A stretch of 64,000 nucleotides of DNA from Ichthyophis bannanicus (Eukaryota > Chordata > Amphibia > Gymnophiona > Ichthyophiidae). The notes under the pieces were generated by a model, which had not been told where the DNA came from, did no database searches, and was given only the letters and a program-made list of their open reading frames with translations. Position numbers and translations under genes: made by a program. The stretch is taken from the NCBI GenBank assembly GCA_033557465.1, contig CM066031.1, positions 176,917,043 to 176,981,042 of the forward strand. The letters run 5' to 3'. Below, piece after piece: positions 1 through 9,080 of this stretch. Each line of letters starts with the position of its first letter. The first letter of the stretch is position 1.

Positions 1-2
1 CA

Positions 3-467
3 ACTGGTATTCGAGAGTGCTCAAAGTTTATCTCTCGAGCAGCCTACGATGGTTTTGAGGCATCGGCTCGAGTAGCCGCAGCCGGCATCGGTGGACGCCG
101 CCAGGCTTGGCTTCAGACGTCCGACCTCGAGCCATGGGTGCAGGACAAGTTGGTCTATGTCCCCTGCAGAGGTGATAACCTCTTTGGCAAGCCCATGGAT
201 GAGAAGGCTGCACAGATCGAGACCGAGACTCTCACCAGGACTCGTCTCTCCAGGAAGACCTCTGCCCCTTCTCAAAAGAAGAAGTGCTTGGGGAAAAAGC
301 CCTTTTACCCGAGGAAGGCGGCTGCCTATAAATACTACCCTCAGTATCAGGCCTCACCAGCTCCCCCACAGTGTAAGCAGGCCAAGGGACGGGGTAATGG
401 GTCCCGTAGGCAGCAAGCCCCCAAGCCTGCACCACCGGCCCCTGCTCAGCAGGGTGGGGGTTTTTGA
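3..467 (+). pseudogene. DIRS-type ORF1 (gag-like), C-terminal part
   Basis: Frame 3 is open from base 3 to a stop at 467 and enters from outside the window. The residues RAAYDGFEASARVAAAGI, then QAWLQTSDLEPWVQDK, then GDNLFGKPMDEKAAQI resemble the C-terminal part of the gag-like ORF1 of vertebrate DIRS retrotransposons, as I know that family. The tail (residues about 80-155) is rich in Lys, Arg, Pro and Gln, with KKKCLGKKPFYPRK, and is likely an RNA-binding tail. ORF1 overlaps the reverse transcriptase reading frame that follows, as is usual in DIRS. The N-terminus lies upstream of base 1, so completeness cannot be judged. No disruption is seen in the visible part. Confidence 0.7.
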
Positions 468-1080
468 CTTCATCAGCATAGCCTCTCCCCCTCAGCTGGT
501 TTCTCTCAGCACAGGAGGCCGGCTGGTCCACTTTGCCCAAAGGTGGTCCAACATCACCACAGATACCTGGGTACTTCACATAGTTCAGAAGGGCTATCTT
601 CTTCACTTTCACCAGGTACCTCCCTCCTATTTTCCAGGGGAGCCTCCGAGACTCCCTCTGCACAGGGACTTACTCCTTCAGGAGTTAGCGAGTCTCCTTC
701 AGGAACAGGCTGTGGAACCGGTGCCCCACCACCTGAAAGGTCAAGGGTTTTACTCCAGGTACTTTCTGATACCAAAAAGAGCAGGAGGCCTCAGACCTAT
801 CCTGGACTTGCGAAACCTCAACAAGTTCCTTGCAAAGGAAAAGTTCAAGATGCTTACCCTTGGAATCCTGCTGCCCTACCTCCAGCAGGGAGACTGGCTA
901 TGCTCCTTGGATCTGAAGGATGCGTATACTCATATCCTTATTCATCCAGACCACAGACAATATCTCAGGTTTGTGGTGGGAGGAAATCATTACCAGTACA
1001 GAGTACTGCCCTTTGGCCTGTCCTCCGCCCCCAGGGTGTTTACCAAATGCCTGGCAGTGGTGGCGGCCTATCTACGACAT
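451..1080 (+). pseudogene. DIRS reverse transcriptase, N-terminal half only
   Basis: Frame 1 encodes a DIRS/Ty3-like reverse transcriptase. Visible blocks are SRYFLIPKRAGGLRPILDLR (fingers), LNKFLAKEKFKML, CSLDLKDAYTHILIHP (motif A with catalytic Asp) and YRVLPFGLSSAPRVFTKCL (motif B). The frame runs on to VVAAYLRH and then jumps straight to sequence that belongs after the RNase H domain. The YxDD motif C, the thumb and the whole RNase H are therefore absent, so the enzyme cannot be active. By chance the same frame continues into the tyrosine recombinase, which gives a 751-codon chimeric open frame (91-2346). That frame is a deletion product, not a natural polyprotein. Confidence 0.8.
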
Positions 1081-1309
1081 GCCGCTGGTGTCTCGGACAC
1101 TCTTCAAAGTTCTCAGAGACAAAGCATCGATGATCCTAGTGGCTCCCCGGTGGCCGAGACAACCTTGGTTCCCACTTCTAATGCAGCTGGCGGTAGACAC
1201 CCCTCTTCCTCTGGGGTGTCAGCCCGACCTCCTATCACAGGATCAGGGGACTCTCCTGCACCCCAACCTCCGGTCGCTTCATCTGATGGCCTGGCTGCTG
1301 AAAGGGTAG
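1079..1309 (+). pseudogene. DIRS RNase H C-terminal remnant, original frame
   Basis: Frame 2 carries MPLVSRTLFKVLRDKASMIL, VAPRWPRQPWFPLLMQL and PDLLSQDQGTLLHPNLRSLH up to a stop at 1309. I recognise this as the usual C-terminal end of the DIRS RT/RNase H ORF just before the recombinase ORF. It sits in a different frame from the RT upstream, which places the deletion junction at about 1075-1082. The segment overlaps the start of the recombinase frame, the normal DIRS arrangement. It is non-functional here because the RNase H catalytic part is gone. Confidence 0.65.
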
Positions 1310-2346
1310 TCCTTGCTCCCCTCCGCCTGCCTCCAGATGTGGAGGAGGTCGTTTTGGCCTCCAGGCGGCCCTCCACCCGGAAGTCCTACGCTCTGAAGTG
1401 GCATCGGTTCTCCGTCTGGTGTGCTCAGCAGTCTCAAGATCCCTTCTCCTGTTCAGCGTCAGTGGTCTTGCAGTACTTGCTTTCCCTCTCCAATCTTGGA
1501 CTTAAGTCCAACTCGGTCAAGGTCCACCTCAGTGCTCTTTCTGCGCACCACATGCCGGTGGAGGGCAGACCTCTTTCTAGCCATCCTCTGGTGGCTCGTT
1601 TTCTCAGAGGCCTCCTTCTCCTTAAACCACCTTTGTGCCCACCAGCCCCGGACTGGGATCTCAATGTGGTTTTACAGCGGATTACCTGTCCGCCGTTTGA
1701 ACCTATGGCTACCTGTCCTCTTCGTTTTCTTTCTTGGAAAACATTGTTCTTGGTGGCCCTCACTTCTGCTAGACGCGTTAGTGAGCTGCAGGCCCTGGTG
1801 TCTGATCCTCCTTACACTAGGTTCTACAAGAACCGGGTAGTCCTACGGACTCACCCTAAGTTTCTTCCCAAAGTGGTTTCCCCTTTTCACATGAACCAGG
1901 AGGTGGTGCTTCCAACCTACTTTCCCAGGCCACACTCCAGCCGAGCTGAAATGGTCTTGCATACCCTGGACTGTAGAAGGGCGTTGACCTTCTACCTTGA
2001 CTGTACGCGGGAGCACAGAAGAGCTGTTCAGCTCTTCGTCTCTTATGACCCCAATAAGTTGGGGCTCCCTGTCTCCAAGCGTACTCTGTCCATCTGGATT
2101 GCTGACTATATCGCTTGGGCTTACGAAGCAGCCAGCCTCCCCTTGGAAAGTCGAGTCACGGCCCATCATGTTCGGGCGAAGGCTACGTCAGTAACTTACC
2201 TCCGCTCTGTTCCATTGGCAGACATCTGCCGGGCCGCTACTTGGTCTTCAAGCCAGACCTTTGCGGCCCATTACTGCCTGGAGAGGGAGTCCTGCAGGGA
2301 CAGTGCTTTCGGACAGGCAGTCCTCCGTAACCTCTTCGAGGTATAG
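1310..2346 (+). CDS. DIRS tyrosine recombinase (YR)
   Basis: The frame-1 sequence from about 1310 to the stop ending at 2346 is a complete DIRS-type tyrosine recombinase. It begins with a SAM-like core-binding part (SRRPSTRKSYALKWHRFSVW, then LQYLLSLSNLGLKSNSVKVH) and continues into the catalytic domain. The catalytic set is visible in order: the first Arg in TSARRVSELQAL (about 1760-1800), the HxxR box in TAHHVRAKATS (about 2155-2185) and the tyrosine in TFAAHYCLERES (about 2255-2290). In DIRS elements this enzyme integrates a circular DNA intermediate without an integrase. No stop or frameshift interrupts it, although its RT partner is deleted. Its natural start is not clear; the frame is open further upstream only because of the deletion. 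Confidence 0.8.
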
Positions 2347-2858
2347 GCAACTCCTACCCTCCATCCCGGATGTTGGGCTACCGGTTGGAGACGTATTCAG
2401 AGAAGATTCCTTCCTTCTGGCTACTGAGCTTGAGGGAGCTCATTTTTGTGCTTAGGGTCTCCGGTAGCCTTAAGCTTGGGAGTCCCATATGTGAGGACTG
2501 ACTTCCTGCTTGGTCCTGGAGAAAGCGTAGTTACTCACCTGTAACAGGTGTTCTCCAGGAGCAGCAGGAATCAGTCCTCACAACCCTCCCTCCTCCCCTT
2601 GGAGTTGCAGTTCTATGCTTTCGTTTTTTTGCTTATTTTTTTGCTGTCTTTTAGCTATGTCATCTGACTGAGCAAGATGGCACCCTTGGGCGGGAAGAGG
2701 ACCGCGCATGCGTGCTGCAATTCCCAAAGGCTTTCTTTGAAAGCTGGGGAAAATTGCTCCGCGAGGGCTCCGTCGGCGCCGACGTCACCCATATGTGAGG
2801 ACTGATTCCTGATGCTCCTGGAGAACACCTGTTACAGGTGAGTAACTACGCTTTCTCC
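2347..2858 (+). repeat. DIRS 3' end with inverted and direct terminal repeats
   Basis: The tail of the DIRS element holds 63-bp inverted copies at 2518-2580 and 2796-2858 that differ at one position. It also holds a direct copy of the 'cccatatgtgaggactga' block at about 2486 and 2788. The inverted unit contains the 15-nt palindrome CACCTGTAACAGGTG at 2536-2550. DIRS elements end in inverted terminal repeats and have an internal complementary region used to form the circular intermediate, and this layout fits that. The element ends at 2858 with CTTTCTCC, after which the minisatellite host sequence resumes. Confidence 0.75.
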
Positions 2859-3850
2859 TTTTGCTCTTTCCTAATTCATATTTCATCCACTCAAATTTTA
2901 CCCCTCCATCCTCAATCCTCACTTACTCTCCCAATATCCGGCCAATTGTAGATTTGTCTTCCCTCCCACACAAAGTATTTTTCCCTCTCCATTTCACTCT
3001 CCCATCTCCATCCCATTCTAATCCTCCCCCAACATCAGCTCCCTTCTAGCTCCAGCCCCACCCAGCATCTGCTCCCTTCTAGTCCCCGAATCAGCCCATT
3101 TCCAATCCTATCCTAGCCCCACCATCAGCCCATTACCAGTCCTAGCTCCCCCATCCATTTCCAGTCCTATCCGAGTCTCTCCATCAGCTCATTTCCAATC
3201 CAGCCCCCCATCAGCCCATTTCTAGTCCTTTCCTAGCCCCACCATCAGCCCAAGTCAAATCCTAGTTCCCCTCCACTCAGCCCATTTCCAATCCAAGCCC
3301 CCCATGAGCCTACTTCTAGTTCTAGCCCCTCCATGAGTCCATTAAAATCCAAGCCCCCACCACATCCCATTTCCGATCTTAGCACCCCCCAACAGCCCAT
3401 TTCCAGTCCTATCCTAGCCCCTCCACTCAGCACATTTCCAGTCCTAGCTCCCTCCCCTCACAGCCCATTTCCATTCCAAGCCCCCTCCCGATCAGCTATT
3501 TGCAGTTCAAGCCCCCCTTCCACTTAGCCCATTTCCAGTCCTAGCAACCCCCCAGCCCATTACCAGTCCTAAGCCCCCCATAGCCAATTACCAGTCCTAA
3601 CCCCCCCATCATCCCATTTCCAGTCTTAGCCCCCCCACAGCCCACTTCCAGTTCTAACCCCCATCACCCCATTTTCAGTCTTAGCCCCCATAGCCCATAC
3701 CAGTCCTAACCCCACATCAGCCCACTTCCAGTCCTAACCCCCCCCATCAGCCCATTTCCAGTCTTAGCCCCCCCACAGCCCATTACCAGTCCTAACCCCC
3801 CATCAGCCTATTTCCAGTCCTAGCCCCCCCATAGCCCATTACTAGTCCTA
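2859..3850. repeat. Minisatellite element, fragment related to 18434-21975
   Basis: Bases 2859-3040 are a reverse-complement match to about 21000-21170. Bases 3040-3850 are a tandem array of roughly 28-32-bp units built on 'cagcccatttccagtccta' followed by C runs. The same array appears on the other strand at 18954-20945 inside a hAT element. This stretch is therefore a truncated copy of that hAT element, in opposite orientation and cut on its left by the DIRS insertion. Short open frames here are low-complexity Pro/Ser artefacts. The C runs on this strand give G-quadruplex-prone runs on the other. Confidence 0.7.
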
Positions 3851-4115
3851 ATGTGATGCAATATTACATCATTCAAGGCTTATTTGGGATGTTGTTGATG
3901 TCCTACTGGATAAATTTACATGGTGAATCGTCAAAAATGAACTACATGCAATATCTTCAAAATGAGAGCCAATAAAAACATTTTAATGTTATATTCATGT
4001 TCAGCTCACCAAGATACTGCAGATTAGGGCCTTTTAAAGACATTAACGATTTCAATGTTGACCAGTGTTATTTAGACATGAATGTTTTTATTGTTAAGGT
4101 AGAATTCTAGCTAAC
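3851..4115. other. No recognised feature
   Basis: AT-rich spacer between the minisatellite and the LTR element. I see no coding frame, repeat unit or terminal motif. Confidence 0.5.
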
Positions 4116-4775
4116 TGTGATGTTTTCAGCATCCCCCTTGGTAATGTTTGCTGCATCACCACATATTCCCTGGACTAGGGGAGCATAGTATCCTTTAAGA
4201 GATGGGGAGGGGAACTCTCAAGTCATGTTAATGATTCAGATAGCAGAGTTTCAGATTCCACTAAGGCATTGTCAATGTCCAGTCAGAGCAGGGAACAGAG
4301 GTGGGTCTAGAGTTCCTAGGAACAATAAATGGGACTTCCCATGAAATAAGAAAAGGGAAGGAAGGAGGAAGGTTCACTTTGCCTAAGGAGAAGGAACTGG
4401 GGGTGTCCTCCTGGGCGCTGCCATGCAGGAGGCCTTGCTTGATGGCATGGGAAAAGGGAAGGAAGGAGGAAGGTTCACTTTGCTTAAGGAGAAGGAACTA
4501 AGGATGTCCTTCTGGGAGTTGCCATGCAGGAGGCCTTGGTGGATGGGGAAAAACAGAAGCCATGGATTGGTGCAGCTTCCAAGTAAAGGGCATTGATAGA
4601 CGATAGAGTGAAAACTTGACCAGAGACAGTGATTCCTTTACCTGTGGGGCAGAGTGGAGTCCTTGTGGTGGATCTTCAAGAGGTCTACTTCTAGAGTAAC
4701 CAGCCAGAAGCATTAGCAGGAAGTGTGGTGGTGGTGGTGGAAGCCCAGGGGGTTTCTCCCAGAGGAATGACCACA
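4116..4775 (+). repeat. 5' LTR
   Basis: Starts TGTGATG, ends CCACA and aligns along its length with 8436-8983. It is longer because it contains a tandem duplication of about 101 bp (4351-4451 and 4452-4548) that is single-copy in the 3' LTR. An AATAAA signal lies at about 4324. The LTRs are visibly diverged from each other, so the insertion is not recent. Confidence 0.8.
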
Positions 4776-4777
4776 TA

Positions 4778-4795
4778 TGGTGGCAGAGGAGGGAT
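4778..4795 (+). other. Primer-binding-site-like sequence (tRNA-Leu type)
   Basis: Two bases after the 5' LTR, TGGTGGCAGAGGAGGGAT resembles the complement of a vertebrate tRNA-Leu 3' end (known form TGGTGTCAGGAGTGGGAT, about four mismatches). Position and the initial TGG fit a primer-binding site. The tRNA assignment is tentative. Confidence 0.55.
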
Positions 4796-5520
4796 TCATA
4801 GAGCCTACACGCCAGAAGACCTACTACAGCCAGGAAGCCCAACACTAGCAGTAGTGTGCAGACCCACCTGTGGGCCAGGTAAGAGTACTAGAGCATGGGG
4901 AAAGGTGGGAGGGGCAGAGGAGGCTGCTGAAAAGAGCATGGCTGAATTGGTCAAAGAGATCGCACTTGGGTCTCTGGTTGTTTTATCCACAGGTACAGGA
5001 TGGCCACAGAGGTGACTACTGGGGCAGGAGTCAGATGGAGAAAGAATAGAGAGAGCAAGGTGGAGCATGGGTTTCGCAGCCACAGGCTGGTGGCTAACAT
5101 ATGCTGAAAAGGCTTTCTATAAACCAACATCTGGAAAGAGTACCTGGGAGAAGGAGCAGAAAGAAGTGCAGGATTGGGGAAATAAGCTGCCTGAACTTTG
5201 ATTGTTCTGTTGTTGTTGTGGGAGCATCCAGGTGAAGAGGGCAAAACAGAGTCCAGTGAAGACACCAGCAGCCAGTGGAATCTGGAAAGACCCAGAATGA
5301 TCTGCATGTTGGGAGAACTCAGACTGTGATTATTCAGATAAGCCTCTGCTGTGGGAAGGCTTTTGTCAGGGGTGGGCTATGGCCTAGTCACGGGGGGGGG
5401 GGGGGGGGGGGAAAAAAAAAAGGTTTATAGAAGGGCAGGAATTATGCCAGGTATGGGTACTGGGGGATACTGTTGAGTGGATTGTTGGTAAGGAGCTGAG
5501 TCCCAGTGGGGAGAAGAAAC
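4796..5520 (+). other. LTR-element leader region, no clear coding sequence
   Basis: Leader between the primer site and the zinc-knuckle frame. It contains a run of 20 G followed by 9 A (5392-5420). I find no convincing matrix or capsid domain. Confidence 0.5.
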
Positions 5521-5874
5521 ATGAGGTCCTCTAAGAAGAAGAATAAGGGGGGCGCTAAGTGTATCGGGTGTAGGATTATGGGCCACAATAAGGAAAATTG
5601 CCCCATTCCCCAACGGGAGGAATTTCAGTGTGGTCAGGCAGGCCATTGTGGGGAGGGATGTTCCTTTGAAGCTGAATTCCCTGTAGGGGAAGGGAAAGTC
5701 CCTCATTTTAGAGTGGGTGATAGGGAATGGTTATGGAGTAGGCCTGTTAGTGAACAGGACAGTAGTGCAGAACCCTCTAGTGTACCCTTTTGCTGGAGAG
5801 GGTGTAGTGATAAGCTGCTGGAAGAAAGAAGTTTTCTAATGAGGAACTATGGGGCCTGGATTCACAAACTCTAG
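5521..5874 (+). pseudogene. CCHC zinc-knuckle protein of the LTR element
   Basis: The frame starts at an ATG at 5521 (MRSSKKKNKGGAKC) and stops at 5874. Residues about 14-27 form a textbook CCHC knuckle, CIGCRIMGHNKENC (C-x2-C-x4-H-x4-C). A second knuckle follows at FQCGQAGHCGEGC, where the first Cys of the motif is not present (Glu-Glu-Phe precedes). Two knuckles with a basic leader are typical of a retroelement nucleocapsid, which binds RNA. No capsid domain is visible upstream. The frame then ends, and related coding sequence resumes in other frames, so the original protein was probably longer. Confidence 0.65.
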
Positions 5875-6106
5875 AGGACAGGGACCCTTGTGGAAAAATA
5901 AAAGGGGTGAAAGTCCTAGAACAAAAAAAGGACCTCCAGGGGAGTGCTAGAGGTAGAAGATTCCCTAGTAGTCTTTAAGGGAAGCCCTGGAGAGGTGACA
6001 GAAGGGAGCACTAAGGGGGCTAAGTCTATAACTAGTAGGACTAGAGGGACTCGATACCGATTTCAGTCATGGGGAAGGAGGAAGAATAAAACTTCCAAAA
6101 AAGGTT

Positions 6107-7434
6107 GTGTTTAGAAGGTCAGAGCGATGCTCAGGAGTGGGGAGGATGATAGCTAAGGTAGAAGGTGAGATAGCCCACTTAAAGGAGCCCAGACCTAAGA
6201 AGGGAACAACAGAGTTTAGGTTACAGGAGGCCCTGGAGCAAACCAGAGGGTGGATGCAGGCTCTGGGAATGGCCACAGAGTACCTGGACCAAAATAAAAG
6301 AGAACTTGCTAGATTGAAGGTGATGGGAGAGAAGTGGAGAGGACTATATGAAACTATAGCCCAGGAGTTAGAAGCAGAGCAGGCTATGGCTTAGCATCAG
6401 AAAGAGGTGGAGGATAACCTCCTAAAGGCATTAAGGGTTGAGCTAACATGTGACAAGAGCAGAACCTTGAGAAACAGGTGGAGATAAAATGGGCCCAGGC
6501 AAAGCAGGACTGGGTTGACATAGAGATAAGCCCATGCACTGGCTCTAGCTGAGGGGTCGGAGCTGCTTAGTCACGGCCAAGGGCGAGCCATAAGCCTGGA
6601 AATAGATAACCAAGTCCTGGAGAAAATGTGAAAAGACTTAGCTACCCAGATAGACGAGCTGTCTGAATGCAAGCTAGAAGAGGAAGCCAGGGTGCAGCAG
6701 ATGGAGCAAAGCTTAAGTGAAGAGAGACTAAGGCATGAAAGAGAGGTCCAGGAATTGGGACATGCACATGCACTAATGGTAGCTGAACTGTCCAAGCAAT
6801 TGGAGCAATACAGAGTCATCCAAAACCTTAGGACAAACCAATCATGTACTGGAAAGCCAGGAAGGGGTATTAGTCTAGGACATAAAGGAACTGTCCCAAG
6901 GGAAAGCCAGGTTGGAACTGGAGAGGGAGCAGACAGAGGCCTGTATACAATCTCTTCAAATGAGGCTTAGCGAGAGTGCTCAGGCTCAGCTAGAACTGAT
7001 GGCCAAGGTAAACAGTGTGCAGGCAGCCTTGAAGAAAAGCAGCTACAAGTAGGATTATGCAGAGAAGTCTGTGGGCTTTAAGGCTCAAATGGGCAGATAA
7101 GGAAAGGGCCAAGTTGCAGGAGCAACTTCATAATGAGAAAGTGGCCAAAATGCCCATATGCAAGAATTTCAGGAACAGTTATGATCCGAGAGGGAGTTCC
7201 ATGTGGCCGATACTGAGGTCCTAAAGGGGGAATTGGGGCAGTTGAAACTCCACTTAAAGGAGGTACAGGCAGAGCTACAGGAAGAAAAGCAGGAAAATAG
7301 GAACCTGCGTGAGATTGTCAGGCAAGTTACAGAAGACCAGGATCAGCCAACAGTAAGCCTCGAAGAAGCAAAAAGAGCAAGAGCTCACAGAGCTGGGAGA
7401 CAGGCTGCAGGGTGAGAAGGAGGCCTTAAAGCAA
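6107..7434 (+). pseudogene. Long coiled-coil protein, myosin-tail-like, broken
   Basis: Overlapping open pieces at 6107-6394 and 6692-6840 (frame 2), 6850-7060 (another frame) and 7203-7434 read as one frameshifted coiled coil rich in Glu, Gln, Lys and Leu. Parts such as MVAELSKQLEQYR, DIKELSQGKARLELEREQ and LKEVQAELQEEKQENRNL follow one another in the same order as similar segments in the tail of non-muscle/smooth-muscle myosin II heavy chain (for example AELSEQLEQ, then LLQGK, then TQELLQEENRQK). The collinearity suggests either capture of a myosin-tail-like sequence or convergence through heptad composition. At least four frame breaks make it a pseudogene. Function in the element, if any, is unknown; oligomerisation as a gag substitute is a guess. 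Confidence 0.5.
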
Positions 7435-7437
7435 GGG

Positions 7438-8055
7438 TTGAATGAACTACAAAGTCCCTTAGCTGGAAATGGTAAAGACATAGAAGAGAGATGGAAGAAA
7501 TTAGAGGTCCCAATTACAGACTCTGCAAAAGTGAAATCGTCTAAGGAAGACCCAAGGATGAAAAGAAAGGTGTGTAACTCCAAACAGAAGATCCCAGTAG
7601 GTGGGCATAGAGGGAACTATTTCCCTAGAACTAAGAGAGAACAGAAGGAAAAGACTACTCCAGACTACAGAGACGGGAGACCCAGTAGAGGCAGACCTGG
7701 TGTAAGGAAGGAAACAGAGCATGGACCTTTCTTTGGAAAATGGATTTGTGGTAAGCAAAAGGAAGGAATTCCTAAGGAAGAGATGAAGGAAAAGATAAAC
7801 ACTATCCAAGCACAGGCTGCACAAAAAGTCCCAAAACCAAGATGTTCAACTAAGCAGACATTGGAACCGCTTGGGTGTAGAGTTGATCCAGGTAGATGCC
7901 TCACGGGCTGTAAGAAAAGGATAAGGCGGTCTTGGGGCAAACATAGAAATATGACGACAGAAAAAGACCACATGGCCTATCTAGTCTGTCTTTCCATATC
8001 AACAGCTACAACAAAGGCAGGACACCCAGAGCCAAGAAGCCCAGAGATGAAATAA
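7438..8055 (+). pseudogene. Basic C-terminal region of the coiled-coil cargo
   Basis: An open frame of about 205 codons continues in a third frame after the coiled coil (NELQSPLAGNGKDIEERW, then Lys/Arg-rich sequence such as RTKREQKEKTTPDYRDGR). Its last 40 codons read through a small CR1 3'-end insertion (7940-8014), so they are not original. I do not recognise a domain. The high Lys, Arg, Glu and Pro content suggests a disordered basic tail. Confidence 0.4.
7940..8014 (-). repeat. CR1 LINE 3'-end fragment
   Basis: Nearly identical to 50098-50170, the 3' end of a full CR1 copy on the minus strand. A very short 5'-truncated insertion inside the LTR element. Confidence 0.65.
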
Positions 8056-8408
8056 AACTTGAGTAAAGTAAAAAAGAAACCTGTATATAAGGTACTTTAA
8101 ACCAGGAAACCTGGGGAGGAAGTTAAGAAGCATGGTGTAAGCAGAGTCAGAAAGAAACCAGGATTGAGAAACAGAAAGCCCAGTGTCCGAAACCCAAGCA
8201 AAGAAATAAAACAATGAGGTTTGGGTAAAGTGAAGAAAAAATAGGAGAATAGAGGTAGAATCCTCAGGACCCAAGCCCCAGGAGAAGAGACAAAACGCAG
8301 GGATTTGGGAAGGGTTAAGATGAAAATTGCTGAACGAGGTATGGGGAAGTTGCTGGCTCTTTTAGACCAAGTCCTTGTTTCAGAGAGCAGCAATTTCTTT
8401 CAAGTGTG
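8056..8408 (+). repeat. Degenerate tandem repeats upstream of the 3' LTR
   Basis: Three loosely similar blocks, each with an 'aataaaa...gggtaaagt' or 'gggttaag' core, occur at about 8045, 8200 and 8280. They look like decayed tandem units. No coding potential is seen. Confidence 0.4.
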
Positions 8409-8409
8409 T

Positions 8410-8433
8410 GTGGAGGGGGGGGGGGGGGGAGGG
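8410..8433 (+). other. Polypurine tract of the LTR element
   Basis: A run of purines, mostly G, ends two bases before the 3' LTR. This is the expected place for the plus-strand primer. Confidence 0.65.
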
Positions 8434-8435
8434 TA

Positions 8436-8983
8436 TGTGATGCTTTCGACACTCCTTCTGGTGGTATTTGCTGCATCACCACATATTCCCAAGGCTAGGG
8501 GAGCATAGTGCCCTTTAAGAGATGGGAAGGGGAACTCTCAAGCCATGCTAGTGATTCAGATAGCAGAGTTTCAAACTCCACCAAGGCATTGCCAATGCCC
8601 AGTCAGAGAAGGGAACAGAGGTGGATCCCAGAAACAATAAATGGGGCTTCCCATGGAATAGGAAAAGGGAAGGAAGGAGGAAGGTTTGCTCTGCCTGAGG
8701 AGAAGGAACTGGGGGTGTCCTTCTGTGAGCTGCCATGCAGGAGGCCTCGCTGGATGAAGAAAAACAGAAGCCATGGATTGGTGCAGCTTCCAAGTAAAGG
8801 GAATTGATAGATGGACCTAAGAGTGGAAACTTGACCAGATGCAGTGATTCCTCTAGCTGTGGGGTAGAGTGGAGTCCTTGGTGGTGGATCATCAAGAGGT
8901 CTGCTTCTGGAGTAACCAGCCAGAAGCACTAGCAGGACGTGTGGTGCTAGAAATCAGGGGTTTTCCCCAGAGGAATGACCACA
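8436..8983 (+). repeat. 3' LTR
   Basis: Begins TGTGATGCTTTCGACAC, ends GACCACA and aligns with 4116-4775. Carries AATAAA at 8636. It lacks the 101-bp duplication of the 5' copy. Confidence 0.8.
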
Positions 8984-9002
8984 CCGATCTAATTAAATAG
9001 CA

Positions 9003-9080
9003 TTTAAGATTTATCTTTATTTGCAAAACTTGATATACCGCCCTTGCCAAAGCGTCAGGGCGGTGTACAATAAAACAATT
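9003..9080 (-). repeat. LINE/SINE 3' tail, minus strand
   Basis: The 'cttgatataccgccc' and 'agggcggtgtaca' blocks form the small hairpin and AT tail typical of L2-like 3' ends in this window (compare 12490-12555 and 13875-13930). Confidence 0.55.

Larger units (their letters stand above)
4116..8983 (+). mobile_element. LTR retroelement, pol-less, with zinc-knuckle and coiled-coil cargo
   Basis: Two direct repeats (4116-4775 and 8436-8983) start with TGTGATG and end with ACA. They flank a 3.66-kb interior with a primer-binding-like site right after the first copy and a purine tract right before the second. The interior encodes a CCHC zinc knuckle and a long coiled coil, but no protease, reverse transcriptase or integrase motif is visible in any frame. 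The element must have depended on another for replication. No matching target duplication is seen (ctaac before, ccgat after), so it may be old, mutated or recombined. Several frameshifts and stops show that it is decayed. Confidence 0.75.

Noticed and set aside
91..2346. A single 751-codon protein
   Set aside because: The frame joins an RT fragment to a recombinase across a deletion; the RNase H end continues in another frame, so this is not one natural gene.
5392..5420. Poly-G/poly-A tract as a retrotransposon end
   Set aside because: It lies inside the LTR element with no flanking duplication; more likely a simple-repeat expansion or sequencing-prone tract.
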